The position numbers were made by a program, and so were the translations under genes. From Flavobacterium ovatum (lineage in GTDB: Bacteria; Bacteroidota; Bacteroidia; Flavobacteriales; Flavobacteriaceae): DNA of 64,000 nt. The stretch is from NCBI RefSeq assembly GCF_040703125.1, contig NZ_CP160035.1:1860001-1924000 (forward strand), written 5' to 3'. Below are positions 1-6,988 of this stretch, one piece after another (within the stretch, counting starts at the first letter, position 1; each line of letters starts with the position of its first letter). The notes beneath the pieces were generated by a model. That model was not told the DNA's origin. It made no database searches and worked only from the letters and a program-made list of their open reading frames with translations.

Positions 1-455
1 TAGAAAAAGGATCTGTAAATGGAACAAGTACAAATAATTTAAGTTGGATACTAAGGCAAACAAATGGTCCATTAGGTACTACTAGTGAAACTAAATGTTT
101 GGCGCCACTAAATTTAGCAGTCAAAAACTATGTATTTATGCAAATTGTAGCTACTGGAGCTCCATTGCCAGCGGGCTTAGTTGTTGAAGCTAAGGTTAGT
201 AATCCTGGGGTACAATTTCCCGCACCATTATTGGAGGGCGCACTAGGTACTGGTAGTCTGGTAGGAGGTGATGATTATGTCGCAATTTCCAAGCTTTCAG
301 ATGGAGGTCAACCAACAGAAATGTTTTATTTTACAGGATGCCGAGAAGAAATAGGTATTCAATTTAGAATTAAGCCAACAGTTTTTGGTGTTGATGCATC
401 AACGAATATTTCATTCGATATTACCTATACAGTGGTTCCAGATATGTCATTGTAA
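1..455 (+). CDS. Hypothetical beta-rich protein, C-terminal part (5' end outside window)
   Basis: The reading frame is open from the left edge of the window (first full codon at base 3) to a TAA ending at 455, so only the last ~150 residues are visible. A TTG at 99 could be taken as a start, but the frame continues upstream with equally protein-like sequence, so the gene is probably truncated by the window. The visible part is rich in Gly, Thr, Val and aromatic residues in alternating patterns, suggesting beta structure, and has two cysteines. I do not recognise the family, and there is no obvious T9SS C-terminal signal. The next gene starts 65 bases downstream on the same strand. Confidence 0.6.
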   Translation, partial: EKGSVNGTSTNNLSWILRQTNGPLGTTSETKCLAPLNLAVKNYVFMQIVATGAPLPAGLVVEAKVSNPGVQFPAPLLEGALGTGSLVGGDDYVAISKLSDGGQPTEMFYFTGCREEIGIQFRIKPTVFGVDASTNISFDITYTVVPDMSL

Positions 456-519
456 GAATTAATTTTCTAATTCTAAAAAAATAATCAGATGTTTATTTTA
501 CCTATAAATATTAATTTTA

Positions 520-828
520 ATGAAAATTGCCTTAATCATAACAAAGCCAATAGAAAAGTTAACCAAAAACTTTTTGGTCGATTTTATTAAAAATAATAAA
601 AAGGATCATTTATGTATAGTAAGAGATTTAAAATGCTTTAATGAACTGTATGACTATCTTGATAAAAGTGCAAAGTCATCGGATATAAATATTAGTGTTG
701 TTAATATAATGTATAAAAAAGCATCACCTATAAATGCCGCAAAACGCTACTTACAGTCCAGAAATGATATAGAAGATATTCGAATTATCAATAAAAATAA
801 TATGGCAATAATAGAGAATCTATTGTAA
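520..828 (+). CDS. Small hypothetical protein (102 aa)
   Basis: ATG start, Lys/Asn/Ile-rich, with alternating hydrophobic and charged stretches at the N-terminus (residues 2-8, then a helix-like segment). No signal peptide, membrane helix or recognised motif is present. It follows the truncated gene at the window edge and may share its transcript. AT-rich composition makes chance ORFs possible, but length, ATG start and position between two same-strand genes favour a real gene. Function unknown. Confidence 0.5.
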   Translation: MKIALIITKPIEKLTKNFLVDFIKNNKKDHLCIVRDLKCFNELYDYLDKSAKSSDINISVVNIMYKKASPINAAKRYLQSRNDIEDIRIINKNNMAIIENLL

Positions 829-959
829 GTATATTTGAATTGTATGCCGAAATTTATTTTTTACAAGGTCCTAATATCAATATACTCGGTACATTGGTTC
901 ATCTATAAAGGAATAATAAAAACTGATTATTCTAATTTAGTTTTCCAATAATAAAAACT

Positions 960-967
960 TACTTTTG
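960..967 (+). promoter_or_regulatory. Candidate Bacteroidota -7 box for trxB
   Basis: TACTTTTG matches the Bacteroidota -7 consensus TAnnTTTG and lies 30 bases before the trxB ATG. A weak TTTAG stretch about 20 bases upstream could serve as the -33 element. Inferred by eye only. Confidence 0.45.
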
Positions 968-997
968 TGCTGTTTTTAAAATTAAATACCAATTATT

Positions 998-1945
998 ATG
1001 TCTGATACAATCGAAAAAATAAAATGTCTTATTATAGGTTCTGGACCTGCGGGCTATACCGCAGCAATTTATGCGGCTAGAGCCAACATGAATCCAATAT
1101 TATATCAAGGAATGCAACCTGGTGGTCAATTGACAACTACAAATGAAGTTGAGAATTTTCCAGGATATGTTGATGGAGTTACGGGACCAGAAATGATGGT
1201 TCAGTTGCAGAAACAAGCTGAACGTTTTGGGTCAGATATCCGTGACGGATGGGCGACTAAAGTAGATTTCTCAGGTGATATTCACAAAGTATGGATTAAC
1301 GATACGATCGAATTACACTGTGAAACGGTAATTATTTCTACTGGTGCAACAGCCAAATATTTAGGGTTGCCATCAGAACAACATTACTTGAAAATGGGTG
1401 GTGGTGTTTCTGCTTGTGCAGTTTGTGACGGATTCTTTTATAGAAATCAAGAAGTGGTAATCGTAGGAGCAGGAGATTCAGCTTGTGAGGAAGCTCATTA
1501 TTTGTCTAAACTTTGTAAAAAAGTAACTATGTTAGTAAGAAGTGACCAATTTAGAGCTTCAAAAATAATGGAAGAACGTGTTCGTAAAACAGAGAACATT
1601 ACTATTTTAATGAATCACGATACAGTTGAAGTTTTAGGTGACGAGCAAGTAGTTACTGGTGTTAAAGCTAAAAACAAAACTACAGGTGAAGTTTTTGATA
1701 TTGAAGCAACTGGTTTCTTTGTTGCTATTGGTCACAAACCAAATACAGATATCTTCAAAGATTTTATTACACTTGATGAAACAGGATACATTGTAAATAC
1801 TCCGGGTTCTTCAAAAACGAATGTTCCAGGTGTTTTTGTATCTGGTGATGCTGCAGATCATGTGTACCGTCAAGCAATTACTGCGGCTGGTACTGGTTGT
1901 ATGGCTGCGTTAGATGCTGAAAGATATTTAGCGGCAAAAGATTAA
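998..1945 (+). CDS. trxB: Thioredoxin-disulfide reductase
   Basis: FAD- and NADPH-dependent cytoplasmic flavoenzyme that reduces thioredoxin. At 315 residues it has the usual length for bacterial low-Mr TrxB. Visible hallmarks are the FAD-binding GSGPAG motif at residues 14-19, the redox-active CAVC pair at Cys140/Cys143 followed by DG, a second dinucleotide-binding motif (VGAGDSA, about residues 154-160) for NADPH, and the C-terminal FAD motif with GVFVSGDAAD. ATG start preceded by a TAnnTTTG box. Monocistronic: it ends in a strong hairpin shared with the convergent GIN-domain gene. All catalytic residues are present. High confidence. Confidence 0.97.
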   Translation: MSDTIEKIKCLIIGSGPAGYTAAIYAARANMNPILYQGMQPGGQLTTTNEVENFPGYVDGVTGPEMMVQLQKQAERFGSDIRDGWATKVDFSGDIHKVWINDTIELHCETVIISTGATAKYLGLPSEQHYLKMGGGVSACAVCDGFFYRNQEVVIVGAGDSACEEAHYLSKLCKKVTMLVRSDQFRASKIMEERVRKTENITILMNHDTVEVLGDEQVVTGVKAKNKTTGEVFDIEATGFFVAIGHKPNTDIFKDFITLDETGYIVNTPGSSKTNVPGVFVSGDAADHVYRQAITAAGTGCMAALDAERYLAAKD

Positions 1946-1958
1946 TTCAATTTTAATA

Positions 1959-2007
1959 CAAACAAAAAGAGTCCCAATTCATTGTGAATTGGGACTCTTT
2001 TTGTTTG
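1959..2007. terminator. Bidirectional rho-independent terminator
   Basis: A perfect 23-bp inverted repeat (arms 1959-1981 and 1985-2007, loop TTG) with A-rich and T-rich outer flanks. It lies between trxB (+) and the convergent GIN-domain gene (-) and can terminate in both directions. Confidence 0.9.
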
Positions 2008-2030
2008 TAAAAGAAGATAGAATAACGGTG

Positions 2031-2864
2031 TTATTTAACTTTCTTCAGTAATTTGGCCTCGTCTGAAAAATTAATTATTTCAATTTTGGAATTTCCTAAA
2101 AGCTGAATCTCAGATTTTCCGTTTGCGCTAATTGAGATGGTAGTTTCTGCATTCACGCTACAGTTGGAATAGCTTTCTGCAATTAAATTGATGTTTTTGC
2201 AACTGAATTTTTTCCCTGTAAAAATTCCGTTATTGTCCAATCTTATTTTTGCATTGGTAGTATTTCCTTCAATTTCAGCTTGTGATTTTTGGTATAGATC
2301 ACAAGTGAAATTCTCTGTTTTTACCAACGATTTTAGAGTCGCATTTTGACTCAAAATAATTTTCCCTTTTACGGACTTTAAGTTTAATTCTGTTTTTGTT
2401 TTATCATTGGCTTCCAGAGAAAAGTTTTTGGTGTTGACGTTTAGGAAAAGTTTGGCGTCATTAGATGCTTTTATTTTTAGAGTATCCAACTGTAATTCTT
2501 GAATCGCATTGATCATTGATTGATCTTTGGCGGTAATCAATCCTAAAGCATTGGTATACGTAACATGTATAATCAATTTTTTGAAGCGATAAGCTTCCTT
2601 AGTGGTATTCAAATACAGCACGCTATCTATTATTTTTGACGAAATAATACCATGTAGGTTATCGTCGGCTTCAATTTTTAAAGTTGGACTTTCCCCTTTT
2701 TCAAGGTAAATTTCAAGATTGTCGCCCACTTCCACGCTTTTGAATGCGGATAAATTATCTAATTTGGTAATGACTGATTTTGAGCCTTTTATTCTTTCTT
2801 TGTTTTGTGCGAATGTGACAGTGGCGCAGAAGAGCAATAGGAGTATAGTGGATATTCTTTTCAT
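2031..2864 (-). CDS. GIN-domain (DUF2807) exported protein
   Basis: 277 residues beginning with a clear signal peptide (Leu-rich h-region, cleavage expected after Ala19, mature protein starting QNKER). The rest is a repetitive beta-strand pattern with short parallel-helix-like repeats (alternating hydrophobic residues, frequent Asn/Lys/Asp turns), as in the GIN or putative auto-transporter adhesin (DUF2807) family common in Bacteroidota. The N-terminal F-x-S-V-E-V-G-D-N-L-E-I region is typical. These proteins often sit with PspC and PadR genes; here a PspC-PadR pair lies 367 bases upstream on the same strand. Molecular role unknown; envelope location is inferred from the signal peptide. Confidence 0.85.
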   Translation of the reverse strand: MKRISTILLLLFCATVTFAQNKERIKGSKSVITKLDNLSAFKSVEVGDNLEIYLEKGESPTLKIEADDNLHGIISSKIIDSVLYLNTTKEAYRFKKLIIHVTYTNALGLITAKDQSMINAIQELQLDTLKIKASNDAKLFLNVNTKNFSLEANDKTKTELNLKSVKGKIILSQNATLKSLVKTENFTCDLYQKSQAEIEGNTTNAKIRLDNNGIFTGKKFSCKNINLIAESYSNCSVNAETTISISANGKSEIQLLGNSKIEIINFSDEAKLLKKVK

Positions 2865-3231
2865 TTGTGTTTAAAATATGGGTTTATACAAATATAAAAA
2901 AATCATCCGCTTTGAACGGACGATTTGCTGAAATTATTGGTGTGATTATTATTGATTTTTGAAGAGAATATATTGTGTAAGTTATTAAATAATATAAAAT
3001 GCAGATTCAAAAGATATTAGTAGATAGTGGTCTTGTAAAGCTGTGAAAGCTTCTTGAAAATTAAAGTACAAATATTCTATGTTAACGGAATTTTGCGTGA
3101 GGGATAGTAGTGGAAATCCCGCAAACAAGTGTAGCGATAGCGAAACTTGTTGAGGAATTGTAACGTCCCGAATTGTCGGGAGCCCGGCATGCGTTTTTTA
3201 GCGGGGCACGCCATAAATAGTAGCATACGGT
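2865..3231. other. Intergenic region with a structured GC-richer element
   Basis: A 367-base gap without a convincing ORF. The half nearest the PspC gene (about 3095-3215) is visibly more GC-rich than its surroundings and holds several short inverted repeats (around 3124-3153 and a CCCGA...TCGGG hairpin at about 3165-3180). It begins with GCGTGAGGGAT and resembles segments at 5325-5450 and 49225-49345. The AT-rich remainder, upstream of the GIN gene, would hold that gene's promoter; I could not assign it. Confidence 0.5.
3095..3215 (+). repeat. Dispersed intergenic element, copy 1
   Basis: GC-rich, hairpin-containing segment starting with a GCGTGAGGGAT box and ending with a CGGGAGCCC...GGCATGCG part. 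Related wording occurs at 5325-5450 (reverse orientation) and 49225-49345 (same orientation), always between genes. No coding frame. Boundaries are approximate. It could be a structured RNA or terminator-like family dispersed in flavobacterial genomes. Confidence 0.45.
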
Positions 3232-4950
3232 TTATTTTGTTTTGATAATGATACCATTTTGGTCAATTTTAAGTCCTTTAAATTCTCTTTTTGTTTTGGT
3301 GGTGCTATCATTGGTTATCATGATGCCATCTTTATTGATGGTTATGGAGCTGTTTTGATACTCATCTTCATCGTAGTTATTTTCGTCTTCTGGACAATCC
3401 ATACATTTTACTTTTGAATCAGTCATTTGATAATGATAATTGTCTGAACTGAAGTGTAGATTAAAAAAAATATTGTTGGAACGGTCATAGTTTTGAACGC
3501 TCGAATCGGTTTTGAATATCGTACCAACTGGGAGATATAGGGTGATTTCAATTTCTTGATCTCTGAATTTATTTTTGATGTCGGTCACAAAATAATTATC
3601 CAAAACAAGTTGGTTGCCGATGATGCTAAAGCTATAACGAATAGCTTCGGCTCTTTGATGGGCTTCGGGTTGTGAGGTTCCTTTGGCTTCGCGCACCACT
3701 TGTACATAAGCAGTTTTTTCATTGGTTTGTTTGATTTCAAACCGAATAGCATTCGAGTAAATTACTTTGGAATTGGCGCTATCCTGCGTAATTCTAAAGT
3801 CGGTGCTTTCATCAATATTTTTGGCGAAATAACTGTTGTGTTTGAATTTTATTAAAAGGGTATCTGTTGGTTGTAAATTTAGTTTTTCATTCTGAATTAC
3901 TCTTCCTTCGTTTGAAAATGCCGATGCTTGTTTAACGCCAATAGAAATTGCTAAGGCTAAGGCAATAATCCAAATGGCAATCAAAGTATATTTGGCAATA
4001 GCTCCAATCGATTTCATGTTGGGTGCTAGCAATTTGAAGCCTAATAATGTCAAGAATAAAAACGGAATTCCAACTGCAAAGAATACCAATAATCCAAAGG
4101 CCCAAATAGGATAATCACTAAAGTTTCCCGATTCAACAAAACTAGTCCAAGGAAAATCGATAAATACATTCGTTCCTAGTGTAAAAACTCCGACGAGTAA
4201 AGCAAACAAAGTGCTGAGCCCAATAATGATTAAAAAGATTCCCAAAAATTTCGCAAAAATAGTAAAGATAGCCATGACTATAGAACCCAAACGATTCCCG
4301 ATTTTCTCAGAACCGTTTTTGATTTGGTTTCCAAATTTATCATAATCAGCATTTTTTATTTTGTGGGATACAGAATCAAATTCCTCTCTTACTTTTTTTT
4401 CGATGTTCGAGAGATTAACTGGTTCGCCTTTCATCTCTAATTTTTCGGATGTAGTTCGCGCTTCTGGAGTTACAATCCAAAGAACTAAATAAGCAATAAT
4501 CCCGGTACCAAAGCCACCAAAAACTAGTACTACAAGAATTATGCGAATCCAAACAGCATCAATGCCAAAATAGTATCCCAAACCTGATGATACACCAGCA
4601 ATCATACCACCGTCCTTATCACGGTACAGTTTTCGGTTATTAGTGTAGGAGGTAGCGTTGTAATTGGAAGCCAGTTGGCTGTCATCTTCAATAATATAAT
4701 CTTCCGGTTGCCCCATAACAGTGATCATGTCATCGACTTCTTTCAAGCCAATTACTTGTTTATTGCTAGTTTGCTTCTCCGTAAATAGCTCTGCAACACG
4801 CATTTCAATATCCTTTATGATCTCGTCTTGACCAGAACTATTGTTTAAGGAACGCTTGATGGCATCAAAATAACGTGTCAATTTCAAGTAGGCATCTTCA
4901 TCAATGTGAAAGATCATTCCGCCTAGGTTTATGTTTACAGTTTTGTTCAT
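3232..4950 (-). CDS. PspC-domain membrane protein
   Basis: 572 residues. An N-terminal ~100-residue cytoplasmic segment (Asp/Glu-rich, with an IxMRVAELF helix) is followed by a PspC domain at about 107-165 (KLYRDKDGGMIAGVSSGLG then a membrane helix). Three further hydrophobic helices lie at about 220-345, and the C-terminal ~220 residues are soluble and probably extracytoplasmic, with a CMDCPEDE patch. PspC family members act in envelope stress or membrane integrity; the exact function here is unknown. The start overlaps the stop of the PadR gene by 4 bases (ATGA-type overlap), so the two are co-transcribed and probably translationally coupled. Confidence 0.9.
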   Translation of the reverse strand: MNKTVNINLGGMIFHIDEDAYLKLTRYFDAIKRSLNNSSGQDEIIKDIEMRVAELFTEKQTSNKQVIGLKEVDDMITVMGQPEDYIIEDDSQLASNYNATSYTNNRKLYRDKDGGMIAGVSSGLGYYFGIDAVWIRIILVVLVFGGFGTGIIAYLVLWIVTPEARTTSEKLEMKGEPVNLSNIEKKVREEFDSVSHKIKNADYDKFGNQIKNGSEKIGNRLGSIVMAIFTIFAKFLGIFLIIIGLSTLFALLVGVFTLGTNVFIDFPWTSFVESGNFSDYPIWAFGLLVFFAVGIPFLFLTLLGFKLLAPNMKSIGAIAKYTLIAIWIIALALAISIGVKQASAFSNEGRVIQNEKLNLQPTDTLLIKFKHNSYFAKNIDESTDFRITQDSANSKVIYSNAIRFEIKQTNEKTAYVQVVREAKGTSQPEAHQRAEAIRYSFSIIGNQLVLDNYFVTDIKNKFRDQEIEITLYLPVGTIFKTDSSVQNYDRSNNIFFNLHFSSDNYHYQMTDSKVKCMDCPEDENNYDEDEYQNSSITINKDGIMITNDSTTKTKREFKGLKIDQNGIIIKTK

Positions 4951-5285
4951 GACGCTGTGTTTTTATTGGTAATTAGATTTACGGCATCAGACAATTCGGT
5001 CCAAGTGCCATTCAATTCATTCAAAAAGGTTTGGCCCTCAGTGGTCAAGCCATAGTATTTCCTAGGTGGTCCTGAGGTCGATTCTTCCCAGCGATAACTG
5101 AGTAGTCCGTCGTTTTTCAAGCGGGTAAGCAAAGGGTAAATAGTGCCTTCTACTACCAGTAATTTGGCGTTTTTTAGGGTATCTAGAATTTCAGAAGTAT
5201 AAGCATCTTTCTCTTTTAAAACCGATAGAATGCAAAATTCGAGAACACCTTTCCGCATCTGTGCTTTTGTGTTTTCAATGTTCAT
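4947..5285 (-). CDS. PadR-family transcriptional regulator
   Basis: 112 residues, the usual size for a short PadR-type winged-helix repressor without a long C-terminal helix. The pattern QMRKGVLEFCILSVL...DAYTSEI...EGTIYPLLTRLKNDGLL...GPPRKYYGLT is diagnostic: recognition helix about 50-65 and the beta wing with PRKYY at about 76-83. It overlaps the PspC gene by 4 bases, so it probably represses its own PspC operon, as is usual for PadR-PspC pairs. ATG start. Confidence 0.93.
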   Translation of the reverse strand: MNIENTKAQMRKGVLEFCILSVLKEKDAYTSEILDTLKNAKLLVVEGTIYPLLTRLKNDGLLSYRWEESTSGPPRKYYGLTTEGQTFLNELNGTWTELSDAVNLITNKNTAS

Positions 5286-5614
5286 GATTTATTTTTGTTT
5301 TACTGTACATGATTATTATTTTGGGCTCCCGTTAGCTATTGGGACGCCAAAAAAAAGCGGATCAGGCTATCCGGTCCAATCTTTTTTGGGGCAGAAAAAG
5401 CCCCAAAAAATGATTTCTCCCGACGCTTCGGGACTATCCTTAACTCAAAACCAAGTAAGACGATTATTAAGATAACTTAGTTGTTTATTAACGATCTAAG
5501 ATTAACGATTTTTGACTGGAGGTGAATCGATATTGCAAGATCAAAAAACTATTCACAATTTCATTTATTCAAAAACTCTGAAAAAATCAAAAATATCAAA
5601 TATATAGAGTGCTG
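5286..5614. other. Intergenic region upstream of the PadR operon
   Basis: A 329-base gap. Bases 5325-5450 hold a structured element (see next entry) and the rest is AT-rich. The PadR promoter and operator should lie at 5286-5330; the symmetrical TGTACA at about 5303-5308 could be part of an operator but is too short to call. Confidence 0.4.
5325..5450 (-). repeat. Dispersed intergenic element, copy 2
   Basis: Read on the minus strand it contains a GGAT...CGGATAGCC...GATCCGC segment and ends in CGGGAGCCC, like the end of copy 1. It also contains two hairpins: TTTTTTGGGGC/GCCCCAAAAAA around 5378-5408, which has the form of an intrinsic terminator, and TCCCGA/TCGGGA at about 5418-5434. An ORF crossing it on the plus strand (5230-5475) looks spurious. 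Confidence 0.45.
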
Positions 5615-6070
5615 CTATTTCAAAAAAGGAATCGTAAAAGGATAACGAAATGGTTCTCCATTCGAAGCTTTTATGGTTCCATAAATGATATAAATGAATT
5701 CTATTATTTTTAACGAAGCCAACAATATAATAGCAAGCAATCCAACCGTGATGATACTAATATTGTTGCCAATATCTAGATTTTTTATAATCCATTCGTG
5801 GTCATTTAGTACTGCGTTGATACTCATTCCACTAAAAAAGGTAAATAGAAAAATGGGGATAGTAATCAAAAGTAGTATAACAGTATACAACAAAACGCTG
5901 AATTGAAAATTCAACACTTGCTTTCCGTTAAAATCGATCACCGTAGATTCGCCTTTTTTTGAATTCCAAATTAATAACGGAAGGATATAATTCCCAAAGG
6001 GAAATAGGTACTGTCCCAATGCGCTCAAATGGGTGATGGCAGCTATATTATTTTCTTTTTTCGTTTCCAT
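5615..6070 (-). CDS. DUF4870 domain-containing membrane protein
   Basis: 151 residues. The N-terminal pattern ITHLSALGQYLFPFGNYILPLLIWNSKK is characteristic of DUF4870/Tic20-like small membrane proteins; two or three more hydrophobic segments follow (about 52-80, 100-140), and the protein ends with a conserved-looking GEPFRYPF segment. Function unknown. Likely monocistronic: a TATATTTG box lies about 50 bases upstream on the minus strand, and the next gene downstream is 329 bases away. Confidence 0.85.
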   Translation of the reverse strand: METKKENNIAAITHLSALGQYLFPFGNYILPLLIWNSKKGESTVIDFNGKQVLNFQFSVLLYTVILLLITIPIFLFTFFSGMSINAVLNDHEWIIKNLDIGNNISIITVGLLAIILLASLKIIEFIYIIYGTIKASNGEPFRYPFTIPFLK

Positions 6071-6119
6071 AATAGTCTTTAAGTATTTAATGAATATCTA
6101 AGTCTGGTATTTTCGTATA

Positions 6120-6127
6120 CAAATATA
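6120..6127 (-). promoter_or_regulatory. Candidate -7 box for the DUF4870 gene
   Basis: TATATTTG on the minus strand matches the TAnnTTTG consensus, 50 bases before the ATG at 6070. No good -33 TTTG was seen at the expected distance. Confidence 0.4.
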
Positions 6128-6244
6128 TGGCTTAAGAAAGGTATCTTGTATTACATAGTACTATAAGTTAACACAATATTAACGTGTTTAAAATAGTATG
6201 TACGCATAATATTTTTTTGTATTTTAGCATAAAAACCACAAATA

Positions 6245-6703
6245 ATGAATCTTACATCCTCAAAGCTCAATACTTTTTTGTTTTTCAAATTACCTTCTGC
6301 CTATATAAGTGGAGTACGGGCCAAGGAAATTGATTTATTACATTGTGTAGTTACGGTAAAGCATCGTTGGATCAATCAAAACCCATTTAAGTCCATGTAT
6401 TTTGCTGTCCAAGCAATGGCTGCGGAGTTAACTACAGGAGCTTTGGTAATGAATCACATTCATAAAAGTGGAAAGAAAATTTCGATGTTAGTATCACAAA
6501 ACAAAGCGGTTTTTACCAAGAAAGCAACAGGTCGAATTACGTTTGTATGTCAAGATGGATATAAAATAGAGGAAGCATTGAAACAAGCAGTCAGTACAGG
6601 AGAGGGGCAGAGCTTCTGGATGAAATCGATCGGAACTAATGAATATGGAGACCAAGTTTCAGAAATGGAATTTGAATGGAGTATCAAACTGAAATTAAAA
6701 TAA
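6245..6703 (+). CDS. DUF4442 hotdog-fold protein
   Basis: 152 residues, ATG start. The KLPSAYISGVRAKEID...VTVKHRWINQNPFKSMYFAVQAMAAELTTG pattern (about residues 15-78) matches the DUF4442 family, predicted to have a hotdog thioesterase-like fold. A canonical catalytic residue cannot be assigned by eye, so enzymatic activity is not claimed. Stand-alone gene with its own terminator just downstream. Cytoplasmic; no signal peptide. Confidence 0.8.
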   Translation: MNLTSSKLNTFLFFKLPSAYISGVRAKEIDLLHCVVTVKHRWINQNPFKSMYFAVQAMAAELTTGALVMNHIHKSGKKISMLVSQNKAVFTKKATGRITFVCQDGYKIEEALKQAVSTGEGQSFWMKSIGTNEYGDQVSEMEFEWSIKLKLK

Positions 6704-6715
6704 TCTAAATAAAAA

Positions 6716-6741
6716 AACGTCCCGAATCTCGGGACGTTTTT
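6716..6741 (+). terminator. Rho-independent terminator after the DUF4442 gene
   Basis: A near-perfect hairpin AACGTCCCGA/TCGGGACGTT followed by T residues, 12 bases after the stop codon. A-rich on the 5' side, so it may also stop minus-strand transcripts. Confidence 0.85.
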
Positions 6742-6742
6742 G

Positions 6743-6913
6743 GTATTATTAAGTTTTGCGTTTTTAGTACAACATGGTTTTGCTTCTTTTTTTATTTTTG
6801 CAGTCGCGTCACAAGTTTTTCCTTCTACCTTACATTTTACTTTACAAGTGTCATTTTTTGCATAACATTTATTGTGAATAATTATAGAGTGACTAAAGTA
6901 AGTTTTTTTTCAT
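6743..6913 (-). pseudogene. Possible degenerate small Cys/Lys-rich secreted protein
   Basis: On the minus strand a frame open at 6744-6870 encodes a Lys-rich stretch with six cysteines, including one CC pair, resembling the small Cys-rich exported proteins common in flavobacteria. There is no usable start in frame. An ATG at 6913-6911 followed by eight A residues is out of frame by exactly one base, and losing one A would join it to the Cys-rich frame. The frame then runs without a stop through the DUF4442 terminator, although a one-base shift would give TAA just after the last recognisable residues. Probably a decayed gene; a chance frame in AT-rich DNA is also possible. Confidence 0.3.
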
Positions 6914-6988
6914 TTTAATATTGTTAAATAATTTCATTTTCAAATTATATTAATTAAAAATTAAGTTTATGTTTAGTTCTTTCACTAC

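Noticed and set aside
5230..5475. Plus-strand ORF of 81 codons
   Set aside because: It overlaps the PadR gene start in antisense and then runs through the structured intergenic element; no protein-like features.
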